Below, one piece after another: positions 45,536 to 56,361 of a stretch of DNA of 64,000 nucleotides. Positions within the stretch are counted from its first letter, which is position 1. Each line of letters begins with the position of its first letter. The notes under the pieces are model-generated. The model ran no database searches. It was not told the DNA's origin and worked only from the letters and a program-made list of their open reading frames with translations. A program made the position numbers and the translations under genes. The DNA is from Patiria pectinifera (Eukaryota > Echinodermata > Asteroidea > Valvatida > Asterinidae), in the NCBI GenBank assembly GCA_029964075.1, contig CM057142.1:32304392-32368391 (forward strand), given 5' to 3'.

Positions 45536-47719
45536 ATTTTGAATTGCACAAACAATTAATAGTATTAGTAGAATAAGTTTGTCCAATCTGACCACAGTTG
45601 AAGTCACAGCCATACTCAAGGACCTCCAGTGGCAAATTCTGTGTGAACGTCGTGCCCACAACAAGGTTGTCATCATGCTAGAATGTAGCCACCCCATGCA
45701 GCCCACCAATTACCGGTTTCACGGAGGTCACTCTCAACAATTCAGACAACATGTGGAGTGTCATGGCCTAGCGGTTAAGAGCACCGGACTCATGTTCTGG
45801 TGTTTCAGAGGCAACAGTGACATGGGTTCGAGCCCGCCGGCGGACACTTGTGCTCTTAACCAAGGCACTTAACCATTATTGTTTCGTCCTTTGGATGGAA
45901 CATTAAGCTGTAGGTCCCGTGTGTTGCATAAATGCACGTAAAAAAACCCAGTAAAAACTTATCGCTAAGAGAAGGGGTTTGCCCCTGTGTTTCTGGCCTC
46001 CTGTATAAACTCTCACGTGGAGTATTTAGGAGAAGAACCAACCAAGAACCAAGAACAACATTGCAGAATCCAATCATACCAAAATACTTTCTTCCCAAGC
46101 AACATATGCCTGTGCAACGTACTTCCCGGCTCAGTTGTGTCCGCCCCATCACTAGAGGCCTTCCAGAACCGGCTGAGCCCATTGTCCCTGCGTTACTTCA
46201 TCCCCCTTTTGTTGCTACTCTCACTTCATCACCACTTTTTCAGTGTTTTATCTTTTTGTGAAATTTTGTTCCCTCATCAAACCCTTTGCACCATATCCAG
46301 TATTTTCGGGAGCTCTAGCTCCTAAGAGGGATGTACTTTCTTGGGAGAAGAAGAAGAAGAAGATGCATAAGACATTTTTTTTATTGTCAAACAAATAATT
46401 TCACCCTCTCAGTGGTTCATATCTTCAGTTTCTTGAGGAATCATTATGAAACCCTGTGTGTCCTTTCTGTAAGATGACAGTTTTCTCCAACAACTATTTT
46501 TTCCCCACACACAGGTATGATGGACCCCTCATTGAAGATGAAGCAGCATATCAGCAAGCCGTCGATGGAGGCCCCAGCTCAACGGAGTTAACCGCCCTCG
46601 TCAGTTGGCTAGTAGAAAAACTTTAACAGACTGAGCAGCATAGAGGCCACCGTCTCAGCCACATCCCATCTCAATTAATATCCGGAACAAGTTGGGGACA
46701 TTGTATCGGGTATAATTAAGGCAGGATTCTGAACAACTTCCCTGCAATCTTCCCGCAAGGAAGTTTCCAGTATTGGTGAGTCAAGCAGTTGCTAACGAAA
46801 ATTTCCACAGGACATGTCCAGGACAAATTATGCAGGGCTTCTTCTGGACAAAGTAAATGATTCTACCCGCATCTTGTCCAGAACTCGTCACAGATATGAA
46901 TTGAGACCAGCCCTATACATGCTTTTGTTGTTAAAATTTGCATAACAGAGAACACTGTCGGAGGCACCTGCAATGCATCAGGTCTATTGAAACCAGAGTC
47001 CATCATTTGCAGCTATCCAAAAAGTAACTGATCTAATTATTATTGAAAAACATACTTGGTTGAAAGATAGTAAGGGGACTAAACTCCCTGTGAAATTATT
47101 CTTTCTGGCAAGCTGTCATTTTGAAGAAATCAACGAAAGAAGGCCTTTTCCAACGGTGCTTCTTAAGAAGCACCGTTGGAAATTTTCGTTAGTAGTTGGT
47201 TGTTTTATTTGGCGAAGTGCACGCAAGCGTTGACACGACGCACACGCGTGGTTGCTGTGATTCGTCGGATCGGTGCACGACATCGCGTAGCTGCAATCGG
47301 CTAGTGAGAACTTTCTCGGACGCTGAATTCAGGCCCGATTCAAAACATGATTCAGCAACTTTTTATTTGAAATCGAGATCCTAGAATGCTGTTTTTCTCG
47401 AAATATACAGCTGAAGTTGAGCTGAAACTTCATCAGGTAACAGGTAGTTGTTCAGCCTTCTTTAGATTTTGAGCACTTTTGTTGCTTCAAACGAACAAAA
47501 TGCACAAATTACAAATGATGGACTATACCTTTGAAATTGCACTGCCAAATATCATCAAACCTTTCAACCCCTGATCCTCAACAGCTGCCGAGAAAGCCGA
47601 GTCCTTTGAGCTGGAGCTGAGCAGTCTACTGAGCGAGCTGAACTGGCCGTATAGCGCCCTCACAGAAGGGGAGATGATCAACTGCTTCGGCAACATGCAA
47701 AACCGACTACGCTTATTAG
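44953..47719 (+). CDS. FAM98: FAM98-family protein, exons 1-3 (5' part only)
   Basis: FAM98 proteins (DUF2465) are partners of DDX1 and RTCB in the metazoan tRNA ligase complex and, for FAM98A, of PRMT1. Their N-terminal half forms a CH-like fold. Exons seen: 44953-45011, 46515 to about 46675, and 47585-47719. Together they give ...DVLDSLEDLG + YDGPLIEDEAAYQQAVDGG ... LTALVSWLVE ... + AESFELELSSLLSELNWPY ... TEGEMINCFGNMQNRLRLL. These align without gaps to the conserved N-terminal region of vertebrate FAM98 (LEDLGY.GPLL, CAWLVSEL, EAEEFQLEVSGLLGEMNCPY). Exon 1 to exon 2 phase fits exactly (GG + G). Exon 2 has a one-base frame problem and no clear donor. The C-terminal half and Gly-rich tail are not in the window; satellite starts 0.5 kb after exon 3. 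It is either a gene with a very long third intron or a damaged partial copy. Confidence 0.85.
45570..46362 (+). mobile_element. LINE 3' end (RT C-terminal tail), SINE-interrupted
   Basis: The frame from 45579 reads LTTVEVTAILKDLQWQILCERRA, shown here in part as VTAILKDLQWQILCERRA. This resembles the (S/V)T.ML..L.W..L..RR segment near the C terminus of CR1/L2/Jockey-type reverse transcriptases. After a SINE (about 45752-46025) the tail continues as QNTFFPSNICLCNVLPGSVV then SAPSLEAFQNRL, resembling the FFP.TI..WN.LP...V..PSLE.F family ending. The copy is old: the usual WN is CN and the upstream body is absent (5' truncation). It ends in a GAA microsatellite at 46338-46358. It lies in FAM98 intron 1, sense orientation. 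Confidence 0.7.
45752..46025 (+). mobile_element. tRNA-derived SINE inserted in the LINE tail
   Basis: A clear pol III promoter: A box TGGCCTAGCGG at 45764-45774 and B box GGTTCGAGCCC at 45825-45835. The body contains GGATGGAACATTAAGCTGTA and GGTCCCGTGTGTTGCATAAA, a body type I know from marine invertebrate SINEs, and ends near CCCCTGTGTTTCTGG. Target duplication is not clear. Confidence 0.8.
46515..46675 (+). CDS. FAM98: FAM98 exon 2 (frame problem)
   Basis: Preceded by a pyrimidine tract and CACACACAG. It reads YDGPLIEDEAAYQQAVDGG, PSSTELTALVSWLVE, then TAA at 46624. After the A-run at 46616-46620 the next frame reads NRLSSIEATVSATSH, which lines up residue for residue with FAM98 (LCKLEENVQATN region). 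So one base too many in the A5 run is the simplest reading: real damage or a sequencing/assembly error. No GT donor of the needed phase follows. Confidence 0.75.
46676..47584 (+). other. FAM98 intron 2 with a palindromic element
   Basis: CAGTTGCTAACGAAAATTTCC near 46789 (20 bases AGTTGCTAACGAAAATTTCC) and its complement ending near 47200 suggest an inverted-repeat element of about 400 bp. The perfect palindrome at 47147-47182 is inside it. 47402-47480 resembles the centre of the palindrome at 6670-6763. Confidence 0.45.
47147..47182. repeat. Perfect 36-bp palindrome
   Basis: TTTCCAACGGTGCTTCTT is followed at once by its exact complement. Outer AACGAAA (47132) and TTTCGTT (47184) extend the possible hairpin. 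It lies in FAM98 intron 2. Confidence 0.92.
47585..47719 (+). CDS. FAM98: FAM98 exon 3
   Basis: Acceptor CCTCAACAG, then AEKAESFELELSSLLSELNW, PYSALTEGEMINCFGNMQNR, LRLL, and a donor TTAG|GTGAGC at 47720. It is open throughout and matches the EAEEFQLEVSGLLGEMNCPY region of FAM98. The start phase (two bases) requires exon 2 to end with one spare base. Confidence 0.85.
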
Positions 47720-48254
47720 GTGAGCTAATGTACACGTACATTAAGGGAATGTAACAAAACTCATCATTATGCCCATGCTTGATTTTAGGGCAGTTCCAAA
47801 GTGTCAAAAGGACATTTTGGACAATTCTGCAGTGTGCACTGACTGAGAGAAATCAGAGATTTACAAATCCGGTTATTTCCTTCTTTTTTTCAAACCGAAT
47901 GATGGTTATCTGATTTCACAGCATTCCAAGGTTAAAATTAACACCTAGCTGATGAGTTTGTAAGCATCGTCGATATAAGAATCTTCAATAATCTTTATAT
48001 CGGAAATCAAATATCGAGTATATTTGATGCTGATTATCCCATGTATTCGATAAGTCCATTAATTTTTTTTTCAAAATTAAAAAACAAAATTATGACTGAA
48101 ATCTCGCAACTGTACTTAAGTACATGTACATGTACTTTAAACTGAATATACCTCATTTGCTTTTGCAGTAATTTTTTGCATTCAATTTATGGAAATAGAG
48201 AGAGAAGTTTGTGAATGATCAGCTGTAATGACCAGCATTATCAATTTGATGATG
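47720..48254 (+). other. Start of FAM98 intron 3 or gene/satellite boundary
   Basis: No exon is recognised. AT-rich, with GTACATGTACATGTAC at 48120. The sequence passes directly into a partial satellite A monomer at about 48255. Confidence 0.5.
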
Positions 48255-51200
48255 AAAAAATCAAAAAGTTTTCTGTTCTCACTGGATACTGAATGTGATG
48301 AGTTGAACTCTTCAGGGAATTCAATTCTGGCCTCTAGGCACCTCGTGTGATTTTTTGAGCAATTTTGGTCAACTTTGATTTTTGGGTGAAAAACTGACTT
48401 TTTCGATGATGCCGGCTTTGGAAAACGTTGAAGTTTTGGGGGCATTTTGTAAAAAATCAAAAAGTTTTCTTTTCTCACTGGATACTAAATGTTATGAGTT
48501 GAACTCTTCAGGGAATTCAATTCTGGCCTCTAGGCACCTTGTGTGAACTTTTGAGCAATTTTGGTCAACTTTGATTTTTGGGTGAAAAACTGACTTTTTC
48601 GATGATGCCGGCTATGGAAAACGTTGAAGTTTTGGGGGCATTTTGTATAAAATCAAAATGTTTTCTTTTCTCGCTGGATACTGAATGTAGTAAGTTGAAC
48701 TCTTCAGGGAATCCAATTCTGGCCTCTAGGCACCTCGTGTGAACTTTTGAGCAATTTTGGTCAACTTTGATTTTTGGGTGAAAAACTGACTTTTTTGATG
48801 ATGCCGGCTATGGAAAACGTTGAAGTTTTTGGGGCCATTTTGTAGAAAATCAAAAAGTTTTCTTTTCTCACTGGATACTGAATGTAATGAGTTGAACTCT
48901 TCAGGGAATTCAATTCTGGCCTCTAGGCACCTCGTGTGAAGTTTTGAGCAATTTTGGTCAACTTTGATTTTTGGGTGAAAAACTGACTTTTTCGATGATG
49001 CCGGCTATGGAAAACGTTGAAGTTTTTGGGGCCATTTTGTAAAAAATCAAAAAGTTTTCTTTTCTCAGTGGATACTGAATGTAATGAGTTGAACTCTTCA
49101 GGGAATTGAATTCTGGCCTCTAGGCACCTCGTGTGAACTTTTGAGCAATTTTGGTCAACTTTGATTTTTGGGTGAAAAACTGACTTTTTCGATGATGCCG
49201 GCTATGGAAAATGTTGAAGTTTTGGGGGTATTTTGTAAAAAATCAAAAAGTTTTCTTTTCTCACTGAATGCTGGATGTAATGAGTTGAACTCTTCAGGGA
49301 ATTGAATTCTGGCCTCTAGGCACCTCGTGTGAACTTTTGAGCAAATTTTGGAAAGTATGGTTTTTGGGTGAAAAAGTGACTTTTTCGATGATGCCGGCTA
49401 TGGAAAACATTGAAGTTTTGGGGGCATTTTGTAAAGAATCAAAAAGGTTACTTTTCTCACTGGATACTGAATGTAATGAGTTGAACTCTTCAGGGTATTC
49501 ACTGCTGGCCTCTAGGCACCTCGTGTGAAGTTTTGAGCAAATTTTGGAAAGTTGGATTTTTGGGTGAAAAACTGACTTTTTCGATGATGCCGATTATGGA
49601 AAATGTTGAAGTTTTGGGGGTATTTTGTAAAAAATCAAAAAGTTTTCTTTTCTCACTTAATGCTGGATGTAATGAGTTGAACTCTTCAGGGAATTCAATT
49701 CTGGCCTCTAGGCACCTCGTGTGAACTTTTGAGCAAATTTTGGGAAGTTGGATTTTTTGGTGAAAAAGTGACTTTTTCGATGATGCCGGCTATGGAAAAC
49801 GTTGAAGTTTTTGGGGCCATTTTGTAGAAAATCAAAAAGTTTTCTTTTCTCACTGGATACTGAATGTAATGAGTTGAACTCTTCAGGGAATTCAATTCTG
49901 GCCTCTAGGCACCTCGTGTGAACTTTTGAGCAATTTTGGTCAACTTTGATTTTTGGGTGAAAAACTGACTTTTTTGATGATGCCGGCTATGGAAAACGTT
50001 GAAGTTTTGGAGGCATTTTGTAAAAAATCAAAAAGTTTTCTTTTCTCACTGGATACTGAATGTAATGAGTTGAACTCTTCAGGGAATTCAATTCTGGCCT
50101 CTAGGCACCTCGTGTGAACTTTTGAGCAATTTTGGTCAACTTTGATTTTTGGGTGAAAAACTGACTTTTTCGATGATGCCGGCTATGGAAAACGTTGAAG
50201 TTTTGGGGGCATTTTGTAAAAAATCAAAAAGTTTTCTTTTCTCACTGGATACTGAATGTAATGAGTTGAACTCTTCAGGGAATTCAATTCTGGCCTCTAG
50301 GCACCTCGTGTGAACTTTTGAGCAAATTTTGGAAAGTTGGATTTTTGGGTGAAAAACTGACTTTTTCGATGATGCCGGCTATGGAAAATGTTGAAGTTTT
50401 GGGGGTATTTTGTAAAAAATCAAAAAGTTTTCTTTTCTCACTGAATGCTGGATGTAATGAGTTGAACTCTTCAGGGAATTCAATTCTGGCCTCTAGGCAC
50501 CTCGTGTGAACTTTTGAGCAATTTTGGTCAACTTTGATTTTTGGGTGAAAAACTGACTTTTTCGATGATGCCGGCTATGGAAAACATTGAAGTTTTTGGG
50601 GGCATTTTGTTGAAATCAAAAAGATTTCTTTTCTCACTGGATACTGAATGTAATGAGTTGAACTCTTCAGGGAATTCAATTCTGGCCTCTAGGCACCTCG
50701 TGTGAACTTTTGAGCAATTTTGGTCAACTTTGATTTTTGGGTGAAAAACTGACTTTTTCGATGATGCCGGCTATGGAAAATGTTGAAGTTTTGGGGGTAT
50801 TTTGTAAAAAATCAAAAAGTTTTCTTTTCTCACTGGATACTGAATGTAATGAGTTGAACTCTTCAGGGAATTCAATTCTGGCCTCTAGGCACCTCGTGTG
50901 AACTTTTGAGCAAATTTTGGAAAGTTTGATTTTTGGGTGAAAAACTGACTTTTTCGATGATGCCGGCTATGGAAAACGTTGAAGTTTTGGGGGCATTTTG
51001 TAAAAAATCAAAAAGTTTTCTTTTCTCACTGGATACTGAATGTAATGAGTTGAACTCTTCAGGGAATTCAATTCTGGCCTCTAGGCACCTCGTGTGAACT
51101 TTTGAGCAATTTTGGTCAACTTTGATTTTTGGGTGAAAAACTGACTTTTTCGATGATGCCGGCTATGGAAAACGTTGAAGTTTTGGGGGCATTTTGTAAA

Positions 51201-54200
51201 GAATCAAAAAGTTTTCTTTTCTCACTGGATACTGAATGTAATGAGTTGAACTCTTCAGGGTATTCACTGCTGGCCTCTAGGCACCTCGTGTGAAGTTTTG
51301 AGCAATTTTGGTCAACTTTGATTTTTGGGTGAAAAACTGACTTTTTCGATGATGCCGGCTATGGAAAACGTTGAAGTTTTGGGGGTATTTTGTAAAAAAT
51401 CAAAAAGTTTTCTTTTCTCACTGAATGCTGGATGTAATGAGTTGAACTCTTCAGGGAATTCAATTCTGGCCTCTAGGCACCTCGTGTGAACTTTTGAGCA
51501 AATTTTGGAAAGTTTGATTTTTGGGTGAAAAACTGACTTTTTCGATGATGCCGGCTATGGAAAACGTTGAAGTTTTGGGGGCATTTTGTAAAAAATCAAA
51601 AAGTTTCCTTTTCTCACTGGATACTGAATGTAATGAGTTGAACTCTTCAGGGTATTCACTGCTGGCCTCTAGGCACCTCGTGTGAAGTTTTGAGCAAATT
51701 TTGGAAAGTTGGATCTTTGGGTGAAAAAGTGACTTTTTCGATGATGCCGGCTATGGAAAATGTTGAAGTTTTGGGGGTATTGCGTAAAAAATTAAAAAGT
51801 TTTCTTTTCTCACTGAATGCTGGATGTAATGAGTTGAACTCTTCAGGGAATTCAATTCTGGCCTCTAGGCACCTCGTGTGAACTTTTGAGCAAATTTTGG
51901 AAAGTTTGATTTTTGGGTGAAAAACTGACTTTTTGGATGATGCCGGCTATGGAAAACGTTGAAGTTTTGGGGGCATTTTGTAAAAAATCAAAAAGTTTCC
52001 TTTTCTCACTGGATACTGAATGTAATGAGTTGAACTCTTCAGGGTATTCACTGCTGGCCTCTAGGCACCTCGTGTGAAGTTTTGAGCAAATTTTGGAAAG
52101 TTGGATTTTTGGGTGAAAAACTGACTTTTTCGATGATGCCGGCTATGGAAAATGTTGAAGTTTTGGGGGTATTTTGTAAAAAATCAAAAAGTTTTCTTTT
52201 CTCACTGAATGCTGGATGTAATGAGTTGAACTCTTCAGGGAATTCAATTCTGGCCTCTAGGCACCTCGTGTGAACTTTTGAGCAAATTTTGGAAAGTTTG
52301 ATTTTTGGGTGAAAAACTGACTTTTTCGATGATGCCGGCTATGGAAAACGTTGAAGTTTTGGGGGCATTTTGTAAAAAATCAAAAAGTTTTCTTTTCTCA
52401 CTGGATACTGAATGTAATGAGTTGAACTCTTCAGGGAATTCAATTCTGGCCTCTAGGCACCTCGTGTGAACTTTTGAGCAATTTTGGTCAACTTTGATTT
52501 TTGGGTGAAAAACTGACTTTTTCGATGATGCCGGCTATGGAAAACGTTGAAGTTTTGGGGGCATTTTGTAAAAAATCAAAAAGTTTTCTTTTCTCACTGG
52601 ATACTGAATGTAATGAGTTGAACTCTTCAGGGAATTCAATTCTGGCCTCTAGGCACCTCGTGTGAACTTTTGAGCAATTTTGGTCAACTTTGATTTTTGG
52701 GTGAAAAACTGACTTTTTCGATGATGCCGGCTATGGAAAACGTTGAAGTTTTGGGGCATTTTGTAAAAAATCTAAAATTGTTCTTTTCTCACTGGATACT
52801 GAATGTAATGAGTTGAACTCTTCAGGGAATTCAATTCTGGCCTCTAGGCACCTCGTGTGAACTTTTGAGCAATTTTGGTCAACTTTGATTTTTGGGTGAA
52901 AAACTGACTTTTTTGATGATGCCGGCTATGGAAAATGTTGAAGTGTTGGGGGCATTTTGTAAAAAATCAAAAAGTTTTCTTTTCTCACTGGATACTGAAT
53001 GTAATGAGTTGAAATCTTCAGGGAATTGAATTCTGGCCTCTAGGCACCTCGTGTGAACTTTTGAGCAATTTTGGTCAACTTTGATTTTTGGGTGAAAAAC
53101 TGACTTTTTCGATGATGCCGGCTATGGAAAACGTTGAAGTTTTGGGGGCATTTTGTAAATATCAAAAAATTTACTTTTCTCACTGGATACTGAATGTAAT
53201 GAGTTGAACTCTTCAGGGAATTGAATTCTGGCCTCTAGGCACCTCGTGTGAACTTTTGAGCAATTTTGGTCAACTTTGATTTTTGGGTGAAAAACTGACT
53301 TTTTCGATGATGCCGGCTATGGAAAACGTTGAAGTTTTGGGGGCATTTTGTAAAAAATCAAAAAGTTTTCTTTTCTCACTGGATACTGAATGTAATGAGT
53401 TGAACTCTTCAGGGAATTCAATTCTGGCCTCTAGGCACCTCGTGTGAACTTTTGAGCAATTTTGGTCAACTTTGATTTTTGGGTGAAAAACTGACTTTTT
53501 TGATGATGCCGGCTATGGAAAACGTTGAAGTTTTTGGGGCCATTTTGTAGAAAATCAAAAAGTTTTCTTTTCTCACTGGATACTGAATGTAATGAGTTGA
53601 ACTCTTCAGGGAATTCAATTCTGGCCTCTAGGCACCTCGTGTCAACTTTTGAGCAATTTTGGTCAACTTTGATTTTTGGGTGAAAAACTGACTTTTTTGA
53701 TGATGCCGGCTATGGAAAATATTGAAGTGTTGGGGGCATTTTGTAAAAAATCAAAAAGTTTTCTTTGCTCACTGGATACTGAATGTAATGAGTTGAAATC
53801 TTCAGGGAATTGAATTCTGGCCTCTAGGCACCTCTTGTGAACTTTTGAGCAATTCTGGTCGATTTTGATTTGTGGGTAGAAAACTGACTTTTTTGATGAT
53901 GCCGGCTATGGAAAACGTTGAAGTTTTTGGGGCCATTTTGTACAAAATCAAAAAGTTTTGTTTTCTCACTGGATACTGAATGAAATGAGTTGAACTCTTC
54001 AGGGCATTGAATTCTGGCCTCTAGGCACCTCGTGTGAACTTTTGAACAATTCTGGTCAACTTTGATTTGTGGGTGAAAAACTGACTTTTTCGATGATGCC
54101 GGCTATGGAAAACATTGAAGTTTTGGGGGCATTTTGTAAAGAATCAAAAAGGTTACTTTTCTCACTGGATACTGAATGTAATGAGTTGAACTCTTCAGGG

Positions 54201-56023
54201 TATTCACTGCTGGCCTCTAGGCACCACGTGTGAACTTTTGAGCAATTTTGGTCAACTTTGATTTTTGGGTGAAAAACTGACTTTTTTGATTATTCCGGCT
54301 ATGGAAAATGTTGAAGTTTTTGGGGCATTTTATAAAAAATCAAAAAGTTTTCTTTTCTCACTGGATATTGAATGTAATGAGTTGAACTCTTCAGGGAATT
54401 CAATTCTGGCCTCTAGGCACCTCGTGTGAAGTTTTGAGCAATTTTGGTCAACTTTGATTTTTGGGTGAAAAACTGACTTTTTCGATGATGCCGGCTATGG
54501 AAAACGTTGAAGTTTTGGGGGTATTTTGTAAAAAATCAAAAAGTTTTCTTTTGTCACTGGATACTGAATGTAATGAGTTGAACTCTTCAGGGAATTGAAT
54601 TCTGGCCTCTAGGCACCTCGTGTGAACTTTTGAGCAATTTTGGTCAACTTTGATTTTTGGGTGAAAAACTGACTTTTTCGATGATGCTGGCTATGGAAAA
54701 CGTTGAAGTTTTGGGGGCATTTTGTAAAAAATCAAAAAGTTTTCTTTTCTCACTGGATACTGAATGTAATGAGTTGAACTCTTCAGGGAATTGAATTCTT
54801 GCCTCTAGGCACCTCTTGTGAACTTTTGAGCAATTTTGGTCAACTTTGATTTTTGGGTGAAAAACTGACTTTTTCGATGATGCCGGCTATGGAAAACATT
54901 GAAGTTTTGGGGGCATTTTGTAAAGAATCAAAAAGGTTACTTTTCTCACTGGATACTGAATGTAATGAGTTGAACTCTTCAGGGTATTCACTGCTGGCCT
55001 CTAGGCACCTCGTGTGAAGTTTTGAACAAATTTTGGAAAGTTGGATTTTTGGGTGAAAAACTGACTTTTTCGATGATGCCGGCTATGGAAAACATTGAAG
55101 TTTTGGGGGCATTTTGTAAATATCAAAAAGTTTTCTTTTCTCACTGGATACTGAAGTAATGAGTTGAACTCTTCACAGAATTCAATCTTGGCCTCTAGGC
55201 ACCTTGTGTGACCTTTTGAGCAAATTTTGAAAAAGTTGGATATTTGGGTGAAAAACTGACTTTTTTGATGATGCCGGCTATTGAAAACGTTTAAGTTTTG
55301 GGGGCATTTTGTAAAAAATCAAAAAGTTTTCTTTTCTCACTTGATACTGAATGTAATGAGTTGAACTCTTCAGGGAATTCAAATCTGGCCTCTATGCACC
55401 TGGTGTGAACTTTGGAGCAATTTTGGTCAACTTTGATTTTTGGGTGAAAAAGTGACTTTTTCGATGATGCCGGCTATGGAAAAGGTTGAAGTTTTGGGGG
55501 CATTTTGTAAAAAATCAAAAAGTTTTCTTTTCTCACTGGATACTGAATTTGATGAGTTGAACTCTTCAGGGATTTCAATTCTGGGCTCTAGGCACCTCGT
55601 GTGACTTTTTGAGCAAATTTTGGAAAAGTTGGATTTTTGGGTGAAAACTGACTTTTTTGATGATGCCAGCTATGGAAAACGTTGAAGTTTTGTGGGCATT
55701 TTGTTGAAAATCAAAAAGATTTCTTTTCTCACTGGATACTGAATGTAATGAAATGAACTCTTCAGGGAATTCAATTCTGGCCTCTAGGCACTTTGGGTGA
55801 ACGTTTGAGCAATTTTGGTCAACTTTCTTTTTTGGGTGAAAAACTGACTTTTTCGATGATGCCGGCTATGGAAAACGTTGAAGTTTTGGGGGCATTTTGT
55901 AAAAAATCAAAAACATTTTTTTCTCACTGGATACTGAATGTAATGAGTTGAACTTCTTCAATTCTGGCCTCTAGGCACCTCGTGTGAACTTTTTAGAAAT
56001 TTTGGTCAACTTGGATTTTTGAG
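48255..56023 (+). repeat. Satellite A, ~40 monomers of 196 bp
   Basis: Head-to-tail monomers with the words GGATACTGAATGTAATGAG, CTGGCCTCTAGGCACCTCG, TTTTTGGGTGAAAAACTGAC and GATGATGCCGGCTATGGAAA. Variants include CAATTTTGGTCAAC against AAATTTTGGAAAG, and GAATTCAATTCTGG against TATTCACTGCTGG. The first monomer and the last few (from about 55140) are more diverged, as expected for array edges. Short 63-codon frames recur once per monomer and are not genes. Confidence 0.98.
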
Positions 56024-56361
56024 TATGTTGGCCCCTGCGCAGCGTGAACCAGTCGTCGCCACGTGATTATAGTCACCGTGCGTGACATCGAATTGCGAAG
56101 TAGTTATATCGCGAAGCAAATTTGTAATAACGGAGGTTTCTTTGAAAAAAATGAATGTAAGTAAGAAAACATATAAATACAAGCATTTTTGGATGCAAAA
56201 GGGTTGCTGAGAGGTATTTTGTGAAGACAGAAAAGACGGATTTTATTTGTAGTTATTTTTTTTTTTTTTTTTTTTGGAATTGCCGATAAAATTTTTAGGG
56301 TCGCAGCCTAAAAATAGGGTCGGTCGGGTAACCGGAAGCAGAACTATTCTATTATTTGGCC
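56024..56361. other. Unique spacer between satellites A and B
   Basis: Starts abruptly after GGATTTTTGAG. It contains a T-run of about 20 (56254-56275), the hairpin TTTTTAGG/CCTAAAAA near 56295, and GGGTCGGTCGGGTAACCGG. No gene. It may be an inserted element that split or joined the arrays. Confidence 0.7.

Noticed and set aside
46660-46690. ATATCC near the end of FAM98 exon 2 as a U12 (AT-AC) splice donor
   Set aside because: The phase does not fit exon 3 and would create a stop at the join; the acceptor is a normal CAG.
49337-52273. 63-codon plus-strand frames MSKFWKVGFLGEK...
   Set aside because: They recur in only one variant class of satellite A monomer and have no support beyond the repeat.
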